Shown here piece after piece: positions 26,053 to 37,196 of a stretch of DNA of 64,000 bases; position 1 is the first letter of the stretch, and each line of letters starts with the position of its first letter. The position numbers and the translations under genes were made by a program. Source of the stretch: Azospirillum doebereinerae (GTDB lineage: Bacteria; Pseudomonadota; Alphaproteobacteria; Azospirillales; Azospirillaceae); NCBI RefSeq assembly GCF_003989665.1, contig NZ_RZIJ01000002.1, positions 346,660 through 410,659 of the forward strand. The letters are read 5' to 3'. A model generated the notes under the pieces. That model did not search any database. It worked only from the letters and a program-made list of their open reading frames with translations, and was not told the DNA's origin.

Positions 26053-26804
26053 TGCGGCCCCGCCTCCGTCGGCTTGCGGAAAACGAAGAACATGTCGTCG
26101 CCGCGATGGTCGATCGACGCCCCGGTGGAGCCTATGTATTTGTGAAGGTCATGCTCGAAATCCGGCGCCAGATAATGGAACGCATACATCGTGTCGAAAA
26201 ATTCAAGAACGAAACCGGCGTTCCCGCAGATCTCGATCACCTCCTTGGATGAATATTCGCGGACATGCGGCCAGTACAGCCAGGGCGGCTCGTTGTTACA
26301 GAGCTTGAACGCATTGATGAGGGAGCAGGCGTTCGGGGTGGTGAGCACAAGCTGTCCGCCCGGACGCAGCACCCTGTGCATCTCCGCCGCGAAGGCCCGG
26401 ACGCCGGTGAAGTTGAACAGCACGAGATCGTCGAAATGTTTGTGGTCCTGGTCCTTGATATGCTCGAAGACCTCGAAGCTGAACAGGATGTCCGCCGACG
26501 CATCCTCGGCGTCCATCCTGTAGCGGAAGTCGCCGTCGATGGCGGCGACCGGCTGCCCGACGGATCGGTAATATTCGCTGAGGCCGGACAGATGCCCCGT
26601 TTCGGCAACCGTCTTGCCTGAAAGGTCGAGGTTCCGAGCGATCAGATCCCATGTCTTCAGATAGCGGACCCTCTGGTCGGAAAAGGCCGCGCCGTCAAAG
26701 AACGAAAACACCTGCTGCGCCGTTTTCGGGTCGTGGGTGGTCGGGATGTAATGATCGACGATCATCCGTGTCACCCATTTGTGCTTTTCGTCTTCGGCGT
26801 TCAT
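26049..26804 (-). CDS. Class I SAM-dependent methyltransferase-like protein
   Basis: 251 aa from the ATG overlapping the Sel1 gene stop. The fold is supported by DILFSFEVFEHIKD (motif II region), AEMHRVLRPGGQLVLTTPN (motif III) and the AGF block near the end. Motif I is degenerate (TVAETGHLSGLSEYY in place of E-x-G-x-G), as seen in some glycan-locus methyltransferases. Methylation of a sugar or phosphoglycerol is likely; a non-catalytic member cannot be ruled out. Its frame also runs far upstream as a shadow of the Sel1 gene. Confidence 0.75.
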   Translation of the reverse strand: MNAEDEKHKWVTRMIVDHYIPTTHDPKTAQQVFSFFDGAAFSDQRVRYLKTWDLIARNLDLSGKTVAETGHLSGLSEYYRSVGQPVAAIDGDFRYRMDAEDASADILFSFEVFEHIKDQDHKHFDDLVLFNFTGVRAFAAEMHRVLRPGGQLVLTTPNACSLINAFKLCNNEPPWLYWPHVREYSSKEVIEICGNAGFVLEFFDTMYAFHYLAPDFEHDLHKYIGSTGASIDHRGDDMFFVFRKPTEAGPQ

Positions 26805-28456
26805 TCCACAGTTCTTTCGACGGCGCCAAAGCTTCCCAACAGGGCCTTCGCCCTCGGCTCTCCCAGTTCGGCCGCCCTCGACAGCCATTCGGCGCCGCGA
26901 TCCGGCGAGCCATTCTCCGGCCATTGACCGTACAACTCCCCCAGCGCCGTCATCGCGCGGGCATCGCCCTGCGCCGCGGCGCGGGCCAGCCAGCCCTCGG
27001 CGGCCTGGGGATCGGGGGCGCCACCGAGGCCGTGCAGGCAGAAACGGCCGAGATTGACCTGTGCGCCCGGATGGCCGCGTTCGGCGGCGCGGAGCGACCA
27101 CAGCCGGGCGGCGGCGTAATCCTGCCCGACCCCGTCGCCTTCCGCATAGGCGACGCCAAGCCGGAACATCGCCGGCGCGCTGCCCTGTTCCGCAGCCCGG
27201 CGATACCAGCCCACCGCCCCCGCCCGGTCGGGCGTGACGCCACGGCCGAGTGCGTGCAGAAGCCCGAGGTTGTAGAGCGCGTCCGGGTCGTCGCGCTCCG
27301 CCGCCCGGGAGAACCAGTCCATGGCGCAGGTCCGATCCTCCGCATCCCGGTCGCGCTCCGCGTAGAAGGCACCCAGGCCAAGCTGGGCAGCGACATCGCC
27401 TTGCGCCGCCGCGCGCTCCAGCCATTTCACCGCCTCGCGTTCGTCGGGCGCCACCCCGGTTCCGGTTCGGTGGAGTTGGGCGAGCAGGCGCTGGGCGCCG
27501 GCATGCCCCAACTCGGCCGCCATCCGGTACCAGCCCGCCGCTTCGGCATGATTGGGAGGCAGACCGTTCCCATGGCTGTGCCAGTCACCCAGCAACGCCA
27601 TCGCCTCGGTATCGCCCTGCAACGCCGCCTTCCGCAGCCAGGACTCGCCGGCCTGCGCGCCGCCGCCGATCGCGGGTTCCTTGAGATGAAGCGTCCCCAG
27701 CGCGCGCTGGGCGGCGGGCACCCCGGCTTCGGCCGCGCGGCGGAAACTGGCCGCCGCCTCGTGGAAATCGGGATCCAGACCCAGACCCTGCACCTGATGC
27801 AGACCGATGAAATACCAGGCCGTCGGCTCCCCCGCCGCCGCGGCCGCGCGGAACCATACCAAGGCTGTGGCCGGATCGGCCTGCCCGGCATAGCCGCCCG
27901 CCAGCAGGGTTCCCAACCCGAGCATGGCCTGCGCGTCGCCCTGCGCCGCCGCCAGGCGATACCAGGCCTCAGCCTGCGCGTAATCGACCTCCACGCCGAG
28001 GCCGTTCGCATGGATGCAACCGAGCAGCGCCTGCGACGAGGCGACGCCTTGCGCGGCGGCGGCTTCGGCCCAGCGGCGCGCCTGCTCGGCATCGCGTTCG
28101 ACCTGGATGCCTTCGGGGAACAGGAGGGCCAGCGCGGCTGCGGAGGGCCGGGTGCCGTCCGGGGCGGCGCAGCCGTGGAAGCAGAGCTGCGCCATCCTCG
28201 CCTGCGCCTCGCCATGGCCCTGCCCGGCGGCCCGGCCGTACCAGCCGGCCGCCTCGACGGCGTTGCACAGCACGCCCTCGCCCTGCTGGTAGGCGAGGCC
28301 GAGCCGGTACTGGGCCTCGGCGTCGCCGGCCCGCGCGGCGGCGAGCCAGCATTGGACCGCGCCGACGAAGTCGCCGCGCCGATGCCTGCGCCGGCCGCGC
28401 GCGAGAGCACGGCCGGGCCGGCGCTGCCGCAGGGCTTCGATCACCGTCCGGAACAC
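26801..28456 (-). CDS. Sel1-repeat (TPR-like) protein
   Basis: 551 aa made almost wholly of about thirteen Sel1-like repeats of ~36 residues, with the pattern A-x-x-x-W-x-x-x-A-A-x-x-G-x-x-x-A-Q-x-x-L-G and G-x-G-V. Good examples are AEAWYRLAAAQGDAQAML and AAGWYRMAAELGHAGAQR. The N-terminus is Arg-rich and has no clear signal peptide. The start is GTG at 28456. Sel1 proteins are scaffolds in many secretion and envelope pathways. It lies between the T1SS adaptor (37 bases upstream) and the methyltransferase (4-base overlap), so it probably assembles or regulates the export/glycosylation machinery. Confidence 0.88.
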   Translation of the reverse strand: MFRTVIEALRQRRPGRALARGRRRHRRGDFVGAVQCWLAAARAGDAEAQYRLGLAYQQGEGVLCNAVEAAGWYGRAAGQGHGEAQARMAQLCFHGCAAPDGTRPSAAALALLFPEGIQVERDAEQARRWAEAAAAQGVASSQALLGCIHANGLGVEVDYAQAEAWYRLAAAQGDAQAMLGLGTLLAGGYAGQADPATALVWFRAAAAAGEPTAWYFIGLHQVQGLGLDPDFHEAAASFRRAAEAGVPAAQRALGTLHLKEPAIGGGAQAGESWLRKAALQGDTEAMALLGDWHSHGNGLPPNHAEAAGWYRMAAELGHAGAQRLLAQLHRTGTGVAPDEREAVKWLERAAAQGDVAAQLGLGAFYAERDRDAEDRTCAMDWFSRAAERDDPDALYNLGLLHALGRGVTPDRAGAVGWYRRAAEQGSAPAMFRLGVAYAEGDGVGQDYAAARLWSLRAAERGHPGAQVNLGRFCLHGLGGAPDPQAAEGWLARAAAQGDARAMTALGELYGQWPENGSPDRGAEWLSRAAELGEPRAKALLGSFGAVERTVE

Positions 28457-29832
28457 CCGGCCCCCCTGTGCCGATCGGAGACGAGGACGGACGTCATGGC
28501 TCGCGCATCCCTTCCGAGGCGTTCGTGAGAACGCGGTCGAGGAAATACCAGATGAGTGTGCGCGATCCGACGACGATGTCCGACACCAGGGTCATGCCCG
28601 GCACCAGACGGAAATCGGACGGCACATCGCGCAGGGCGACTTCGTCCAGCGAGATCCGGGCCTTGTAGAAGCGGGCCGCCCCCGGCGCCGCCCGGTCGGT
28701 GGCGAAGGAATCCTCGCTCACCGAGCGGACCGTGCCCTTGGCGGTGCCGTGTTCCATGTACCGGTAGGCGTCGAGCTTGACCTCGACCTTATCGCCGACC
28801 TTCACGAATCCCTGATCGGCGGCGGTGATATCCGCCTCGATCTCCAGCGGCGCGCCGGCCGGCACCAGGATGAAAAGCTTCTCGCCGGATTGCAGCACCG
28901 AGCCGACCGAATAGCGCCCGACCTCCAGCACGACGGCGTCCTCGACCGCGCGCATCTCCACCAGTTCGCGCCGCTTGGCGGCCTTGCCCAGATCCTCGCG
29001 GACGCGCGACAGATCGACGCTGCGGTTCACCAGATCCTGGACCGCGGCGCTCTGCCATTGCTGGAAATAGCTCTCGCGGTCGGCCCGCAGGGCTTCCAGC
29101 TCGTGCGTCGCCGCCAGTGCGGCGCCTTCGCTGGCCTTCATGTTGCGCAGCACCTCGACGCGCGTGTCGCTGGCCATCAGCGCGTTGATCCGGCTGCCGG
29201 TCTGACTCTTCTCGAGCGCGAGGCGCATCGATTCGACCTCGGTCAGCAGACCGAGGCGCGACCGGTAATGCTGGATGTTCTCCTGGTTGCCGGCGAGCGT
29301 CGCCTTGGCCGTTTCGATCCGCTGGTCGAAATTGGCGAGCTTGGACTGGAGCTCGGCCTGACGATGGCGCCAGATCGATTCCTGAAGGCGGTAGTAGGCG
29401 TCCTTCTCCTCCGGCCGGTACGGCTTGCCGTCCAGCTCCGCCTGCAGCCGGGACACCTCGGCGGTCAGGCTGACGAACTGGCGCTCCAACTGCGCCTCGT
29501 CGGCCTTCAGGATGGTGGGGTCGAGCGTCGCCAGCACCTCTCCGCGCCGGACGACCTGCCCCTCGCGCACCTCGATGCTGCGAATGATCGAGGTTTCCAG
29601 CGGCTGGACGACGATCGTGGAGGATTTGACGACCATGCGGCCCGGAGCCTCGACGATGCGGTCGAGCTTCATGACCGAGGCCAGCCCCAGCCCCAGCAGA
29701 ACCATGGCGCTGAGCATCAGCACCGCGGCACGCGCGGCGAACGGGTCGGCCGAACCGGTAATCTCGGCCGTCTCGGACTGGAAATCGTTGATCGCCTGCT
29801 CGGCGGACCGCCGGTCCGACCGGCCGATCCGC

Positions 29833-32112
<2,280 letters not shown>

Positions 32113-32308
32113 ATCGGCAAAGCTTTTGAGATGCTTTCAAGGCCGTATGTGGCGGCGACGTTAGAATAGAGGCAAACTGCCTGGAATGTGAGGTGTTTTC
32201 CAGGATAATGTTGTGTCAACATGCGCCCACTTTCATCATGAAAGATTATGAAAGTTTGTTTTCCCGAAATTGTTTGCCACCTGTTTGTAACGGCAGGAGG
32301 ATCGGACG
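32113..32308. promoter_or_regulatory. AT-rich upstream region of the T1SS operon
   Basis: About 200 bases of lower GC separate the T1SS ABC gene (reading left) from the IS5 remnant (reading right). The promoter of the long minus-strand operon should lie here. I see AT-rich stretches (AAGATTATGAAAGTTTG around 32241) but no clear -35/-10 pair. GGCAGGAGG at 32293-32301 is the ribosome binding site of the IS5 remnant. Confidence 0.3.
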
Positions 32309-32463
32309 ATGCGGACAGACGAACAGCGCAAAAAATACAAGGATGATGGTTGGCGCTATCCCAGTGATCTGACGGACGCGGAGTAGGAGACGATCTGTCC
32401 GCTGTTTTGGGTTACGATCACGTACCCAAGCCGCCGGCCAGGATCCTGGACTCCCAGAGCGTC
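32309..32463 (+). pseudogene. IS5-family transposase remnant
   Basis: With a good ribosome binding site, an ATG at 32309 opens a short frame that includes RYPSDLTDAE and then a TAG at 32384-32386, exactly where IS5-family transposases have the Trp of YPSDLTDAEW. Reading through the stop continues E-T-I-C-P. In another frame, ARILDSQSV (about 32437-32463) matches the catalytic DSQSVK region of the same transposases. About 70 residues between them are missing. This is a nonsense-mutated, internally deleted relic. The sequence from 32464 to 32610 stays open (GEWGMDGWDLDHIKVDGIY) but is not transposase-like and not recognised. Confidence 0.7.
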
Positions 32464-32619
32464 ACCTTCGGCCCGCAGCGGGGCGAGTGGGGCATGGACG
32501 GCTGGGACCTCGATCACATCAAGGTCGACGGCATTTATGTCGGCCACGGATCGACGGAGATGGTCTCTGAGCGCAAGATCTGGCCGTACCTGCTGCGCGG
32601 CCTTCTTTGATTTTTTTGA

Positions 32620-33963
32620 TCAAGACATGTCCAGGCGGATCGCGTGCATCGGGACTCCGACAAGACCACGCGCGACATGGCTCGACACGACCTTCAGGAA
32701 AAGCGCCTCATCGACCCAATGATGCTGCACGCAGTCGCTCTGGGTACCCTCGGCGACCGCCACCGTCATCGCGTAGTCGCCCACCGGCAGGTAGGGGAGC
32801 TGGAACTGGAAGGAGGCTTCGAAGGATCGTCCGGCCGGTATCGCCGGCGGCGCCTCCTGGAAGGTCAGGAATGTGTTGTCGCCGAACAGCGGCTGTCCGA
32901 GCCGGTCCTTGATCAGGAAGCCGACGATCGGCCGGGTCAGGGCGACGTGGCTGTCGCAGGCGATGCGGACCACCACTTCCTCCCCTCCATGGAAGAGGGA
33001 AAGCGCCGCTCCCTCCGGCGTCGTGATGCGCACGTTCGCGACCGTGGCGCCGCGGGTGCCGAACCAGGGCGCGTCCGGATTGAAGTCGAAGATCTCGATG
33101 GCGTTGCGCCGCTCCGACATGCGCAGCCGCTCGTCCCGGACATCCGGCCGGCTGCGCACGGCCGGCGGCGGAGGCGTGCGATGACCGCCGATCCGGAAGC
33201 GGTCGTTCTTGTCCTGCTCCCGGTACATGTCGGCCAGATAGTCGTGGCAGACATCCTTGGCCGGCCCGACGGCGCGCACCGTCCCGCTGTCCAGCCAGAT
33301 CGCGGTGTCGCACAGGGCGCTGACCTGGTTGATGTCGTGCGACACGAAGAACAGGGTGCCGCGTTCCTTGAAGCGGTGGATGAAGCGCATGCATTTCTGG
33401 GTGAAGGCAGCGTCGCCGACCGCCAGGATCTCGTCGACGATCAGGATGTCGGCGTCGACATGCGCCACCACCGCGAAGGCGAGCCGGGCGTACATGCCGC
33501 TGGAGTAGAACTTCACCGGCTGCTCGATGAAATCGCCGATGCCGGCGAAGGCGGCGATGGAGTCGTAGCGCGCGTTGATCTCTTCGTCCGACAGGCCCAG
33601 CACCGAGGCGGCGAGATGGACGTTCTCGCGCCCGGTGAATTCGGGATTGAAGCCGGCCCCCAGCTCCAGCAGCGCCGCGACCCGGCCATGGACGGCGATG
33701 CGGCCGGTGGTCGGGGCCAGCGTGCCGCAGAGCAGTTGCAGGAAGGTCGATTTTCCGGCGCCGTTGCGGCCGATCAGCCCGACTGTCTCGCCCCGGCGCA
33801 CAGTCAGCGCGATATCCTTCAACGCCCAGTATTCGTCGTAATATTTGCGCCGGCCACGCATCAGCATCTGCTTCAGCCGGTCTTGAGGGCGCTTGAAGAC
33901 AGGATAGGCCTTGCCCAGCCCAGCGGCTTCGATCACCAGCTCCGCAGTCGGGCATCCGGTCAT
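32620..33963 (-). CDS. Wzt-like polysaccharide ABC transporter ATPase with C-terminal carbohydrate-binding domain
   Basis: 447 aa from the ATG that overlaps the upstream stop. The ATPase (1-~250) has Walker A GRNGAGKST, the signature region around VKFYSSGMYARLAF (typical of Wzt/TagH, replacing LSGGQ), Walker B ILIVDEILAVGD and switch FVSHD. GRVAALLELGAGFNPEFTG is a Wzt hallmark. Residues ~290-447 form a Wzt C-terminal beta-sandwich (FGTRGATVANV, LTRPIVGFLIKDRLGQPLFG), which binds the terminal modification of an O-polysaccharide. The permease partner (Wzm) is not in this operon or window. Confidence 0.9.
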   Translation of the reverse strand: MTGCPTAELVIEAAGLGKAYPVFKRPQDRLKQMLMRGRRKYYDEYWALKDIALTVRRGETVGLIGRNGAGKSTFLQLLCGTLAPTTGRIAVHGRVAALLELGAGFNPEFTGRENVHLAASVLGLSDEEINARYDSIAAFAGIGDFIEQPVKFYSSGMYARLAFAVVAHVDADILIVDEILAVGDAAFTQKCMRFIHRFKERGTLFFVSHDINQVSALCDTAIWLDSGTVRAVGPAKDVCHDYLADMYREQDKNDRFRIGGHRTPPPPAVRSRPDVRDERLRMSERRNAIEIFDFNPDAPWFGTRGATVANVRITTPEGAALSLFHGGEEVVVRIACDSHVALTRPIVGFLIKDRLGQPLFGDNTFLTFQEAPPAIPAGRSFEASFQFQLPYLPVGDYAMTVAVAEGTQSDCVQHHWVDEALFLKVVSSHVARGLVGVPMHAIRLDMS

Positions 33964-35027
33964 GCGCAATGATTCTTCATCGATGCTTCGAGATGCCGGA
34001 GGATGAGGTCTGAGTCGTAAGAGCTGGAAGCCTCGATCACGGAATCCCAGCAATGGACGAAGGGAACCCGGGCCGGATTCTTGTGCAGCAATTCCCGTTT
34101 CAGGAACGGACAACCCATCTCGGCGATCAGATAGTCCCAAAAATAATGACTGCCGTTCAATGGCTCGCCGCGGTCCACCGCGTCGAAGAGCATGGAAAGA
34201 TAGGCGTGATGGCGCCGCCCCAGCCCCGGCGCCGCCAGCGCTCCGCCGTGCCGCACCGCCTCGCTGACCCCCGTGGCGGCCTGCCGGTAGGGAAACAGCG
34301 CGGCGCAGCGAAGCCCGCCGCGGATCAGCGCGCGCGACAGGCCGACCTCGTAACGCAGCACCACCCAAGTCTTGGACTGGACGTAGCGGACCTGCCGCCA
34401 AAACTGCGCGAAGGCCGGGCTAAGCAGCGCCTGCCGCTTGAACAGCAGGAAGTAGCTTTGAAGATGATAGCCGAATTGCCAGCTGTCAGTGATGCCCCAT
34501 ACCGACGCCCGGCCGGCGTCGGCCCGCCGCAGGAGAGTGGCCAGATCGTGGAACGGCCCATAGACGCTGTCGTTGGCCAGCAGAAGCTCCTCCAACCCCT
34601 CCCGCTCCTCCAGCGGGCCGAGCAGAGCCAGGCCGTCCCGGAAGGCGCCGAAATCGTAGCCGACGTTTCGCCGCCGGACCATCAGCGCGCAGAGCGTCTG
34701 CAGCTCGGCCAGCGAATCGGCGGTCAGCGACGGAGCGTTGCTGACGAAGACCAGCTCGAAGCCGGCGATGCGCAGTTGGCGGAGATAATAGAGCACATAA
34801 TCATGGACAATGCCGGCGCGGTCGTAATGGACGAACACCGCGATCCTGGCGGCTCCCTCCAGGCGCCGCTCCCCGTTCCAGCGTTCCTCGACATAGTCGC
34901 CGCGCCGGCGCAGGACGCTGGCCGCGAAGGCGATATAGGCGAACAGCCGCAGGGCGACGACGTGCAGCCGCCACCATGACGCCAGGGCGAGGCCGGTGAT
35001 CCGGCCCAGGAAACCGCCTGCCGGCAT
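33960..35027 (-). CDS. Rhamnan synthesis protein F (RgpF)-family protein
   Basis: 355 aa. The RgpF-family landmarks are ARIAVFVHYDRAGIVHDYV, NVGYDFGAFRDGL, LLLANDSVYGPFHDL and a Gly-Ile-Thr-Asp block, followed by a late FWDYLIAEMGCPFLKRELL. The family takes part in synthesis of rhamnose-rich polysaccharides and is thought to be glycosyltransferase-like. A weakly hydrophobic N-terminus (about 12-40) may touch the membrane. It lies 2 bases behind the methyltransferase and overlaps the Wzt gene by 4 bases, tying it to an O-antigen-type export pathway. A GDP-rhamnose route is encoded nearby. Confidence 0.85.
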   Translation of the reverse strand: MPAGGFLGRITGLALASWWRLHVVALRLFAYIAFAASVLRRRGDYVEERWNGERRLEGAARIAVFVHYDRAGIVHDYVLYYLRQLRIAGFELVFVSNAPSLTADSLAELQTLCALMVRRRNVGYDFGAFRDGLALLGPLEEREGLEELLLANDSVYGPFHDLATLLRRADAGRASVWGITDSWQFGYHLQSYFLLFKRQALLSPAFAQFWRQVRYVQSKTWVVLRYEVGLSRALIRGGLRCAALFPYRQAATGVSEAVRHGGALAAPGLGRRHHAYLSMLFDAVDRGEPLNGSHYFWDYLIAEMGCPFLKRELLHKNPARVPFVHCWDSVIEASSSYDSDLILRHLEASMKNHCA

Positions 35028-35029
35028 GG

Positions 35030-36772
35030 TCAGCGCACTCCCAGTATCTGCTGCGCCCAGGCCCGATAGGGCGAGGGCACCTCGGGCGCACCGGTGGGGG
35101 CTGGGGCCAGCAAGTCGGTCGCCGCGTTCTGCGCGGCGCTCATCCGGCCAGCATGGCTGAGAGCCAGCGCCTCATGATACCGGGCCGGCCAAAGGAGCGT
35201 CCGTCCCGTCGGGTCGTCCAGCCGGCGCCGGCAGGCGAAGTAAACGGCATGGAAGGTCTCGGCCGCGCCCTGCTGGTCGGCACGGTGATTGAGCTTCAGC
35301 ATGCCGACGACGAAGGCGAGCGAGAGGCGGTCGGCGACGTCCGTGCCGGGCTCCGCAAGCCCCTCATCCCCCGCTTCGACCAGGCTTTCCGCCGACGCAT
35401 AGGCGCCGGCATTGACCAGGGCCACGATCAGCCGGCGGCGGGTCCGTTCCCGCAGCGCAGCCGGCAGAGCCGTCAAGCCGGCGTAGCGGGCCGCCGCGGC
35501 GGCCGGATCGAACCGGGCAAGGGCGAGGATCTGTTCGCACGGAGCCTGCGCCCCGAGATCGGCGGTCTCGCCGTCGTCGGTGCCGATCCCCTGGAGCGCC
35601 GAACGCAGAAGGGCGGCGAAGGCGGCCGCCGCGCCGAAGGAGAGAGCCGCGCCGGCCGGATCGCCGGCCGCGTTGATCCGCAGCATGCCCTGCATGTAGA
35701 GCACGCTGCACAAGTTGAACGGAAAGCGCGCGGCCAGCGTGTCGAAATCGAGGGTGCCGGGCTGGGAAAACCGGATCGCCGCCGGATCGTCGAGATCGAT
35801 GCCGTAGAGTCCGACCCAGGCCTGCCGCAGCTCGGCCAGCGGAGTCTTCGCCGCCTCATACTCCCCGGCGTTGACGAACTCCTTGAGCAGACGGCAGCGG
35901 AAGCCGGCGCCGAGCGGAGAATCAGCCTCGTGCAGACCGACCCGCCCCGTCAGATAATCGCGATAGGCCAGCCGGTCGAAAGGCGGCCCGTCGCCCAGCG
36001 GGCGGTCGGAGGCCATGGCCTGAAGCTGGTGCGGCGACTCCTCGACACGGACATGGACGAAGCCGGACTCCAGCAACGCCTTCCGCAGGGCTTCGGCTGA
36101 GAAGAGCATCGTGTGGAAGCCGGCGCTGAGCAGCGGCAGCAAGGCTCCGAGATCGGTTTCCGGCACGATGCCGGCCGCGTTCGGCGTCGTCAGCACCAGG
36201 ATTCCATCGGAAGCCAGGGCGCGCCGCGCCGTCGCCAGGAAGGCGGAAGGCTCCGGGACATGCTCGATCACCTCGGAACAGAACACCGCGTCCCAGGCCC
36301 CCTCGTCGAGCGGCGTGTCCGCGGTGAAATAGGCCGGGCGAATGTCGAGGCCCAGCGCTTCGCGCCCGGTCTGTGCGAGCAGGCCGGGGTCGTAGCCGCG
36401 GCCGATCCAGCCGCGGGCACGTTGCGCGTAGTCCAGGGAGAAGCCGAATCCGCAGCCGATCTCCAGGTAGCGCCGGACCGGCCTGTGGTCGAGGACCGCC
36501 GTCGGCGCCAGCATGACGTCGATTCCCGCACCCTGCTCGACATAGAACTTGACCGCGCCGTCGGCGTTCGCCGGTTCCTCGTAACGCGCCTCGTGCGGCG
36601 GATCGAAGAAGGCGCCGCCGCAGGACGGGCAGCCATACAGATGGTAGGGCGTTCCGCCGTCCGGCCGGTCCCGCACCACCAACCGCCGCGGCTTGTCGCC
36701 TTGCATACGGCAAATCGGGCAAACTCTTGACAGACCGGGGCCTGGCGCCCAATCGACCAGCATGGCAACCAT
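35030..36772 (-). CDS. SAM methyltransferase with N-terminal zinc finger and C-terminal helical domain
   Basis: 580 aa. The N-terminus has two Cys pairs, CPICR and CPSC, that should bind zinc, as in many glycan C-methyltransferase-like proteins. The methyltransferase core (about 90-280) has LEIGCGFGFSLD, VFCSEVIEHVPEP and LASDGILVLTTPN. The remaining ~290 residues are Ala-rich helices that look TPR-like, with no catalytic motif. A second ATG at residue 4 is possible. It heads the methyltransferase-RgpF-Wzt operon and may make the methyl cap read by Wzt-type domains; that is inference. Confidence 0.85.
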   Translation of the reverse strand: MVAMLVDWAPGPGLSRVCPICRMQGDKPRRLVVRDRPDGGTPYHLYGCPSCGGAFFDPPHEARYEEPANADGAVKFYVEQGAGIDVMLAPTAVLDHRPVRRYLEIGCGFGFSLDYAQRARGWIGRGYDPGLLAQTGREALGLDIRPAYFTADTPLDEGAWDAVFCSEVIEHVPEPSAFLATARRALASDGILVLTTPNAAGIVPETDLGALLPLLSAGFHTMLFSAEALRKALLESGFVHVRVEESPHQLQAMASDRPLGDGPPFDRLAYRDYLTGRVGLHEADSPLGAGFRCRLLKEFVNAGEYEAAKTPLAELRQAWVGLYGIDLDDPAAIRFSQPGTLDFDTLAARFPFNLCSVLYMQGMLRINAAGDPAGAALSFGAAAAFAALLRSALQGIGTDDGETADLGAQAPCEQILALARFDPAAAAARYAGLTALPAALRERTRRRLIVALVNAGAYASAESLVEAGDEGLAEPGTDVADRLSLAFVVGMLKLNHRADQQGAAETFHAVYFACRRRLDDPTGRTLLWPARYHEALALSHAGRMSAAQNAATDLLAPAPTGAPEVPSPYRAWAQQILGVR

Positions 36773-37196
36773 CAGGAAATCAGTCTCTTCACCACAGACG
36801 AAGGGAGCACGATATATGCGGCAGCGAAAGATTTACAGCTATCTTTACAGCAAGGCCGTTTCGCCCTGAGGCTGATTCCTTATTCTTTTTCCCACCGGAA
36901 ATCGAACGTCTGGAAACCATGAAGATTGAAGTTGCGAAACGGATTGTCTCGGAAAAATTTACCTATCTTTCATAAGCTTGCAATCGAAATACCGTGTGGC
37001 TCGGGGCCCTCCGCTCTTCTCCGGCCGGCCTCAATTTTTGGTTAACCATCGAATGGCGTTACGAAAGGCGGCATTTGGCACAATCTGGACGATAGATTCA
37101 ATTAGCTGCTTGCCTGCTTCATGATTTTGAGGTTAGGACCTTTCTCAGTGTCTTTGATATCGCGACGCCCGGCGCGTCTGAGAATGAGGTTGGGGA
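36773..37196. promoter_or_regulatory. AT-rich divergent intergenic region
   Basis: 424 bases without a gene separate the minus-strand methyltransferase operon from the plus-strand RTX-like gene. GC falls well below the neighbours, with runs such as ATTCTTTTTCCC (36869) and ATTTTTGGTTAACC (37033). Promoters for both directions are expected. I looked for a sigma-54 site because of TTGGCAC at 37074-37080, but the -12 TTGC part is absent. GAGGTTGGGGA just before 37197 is the ribosome binding site. Confidence 0.45.

Noticed and set aside
37074..37095. TTGGCAC as a sigma-54 -24 element upstream of the RTX-like gene
   Set aside because: The -12 TTGC/A part at the correct spacing is missing.
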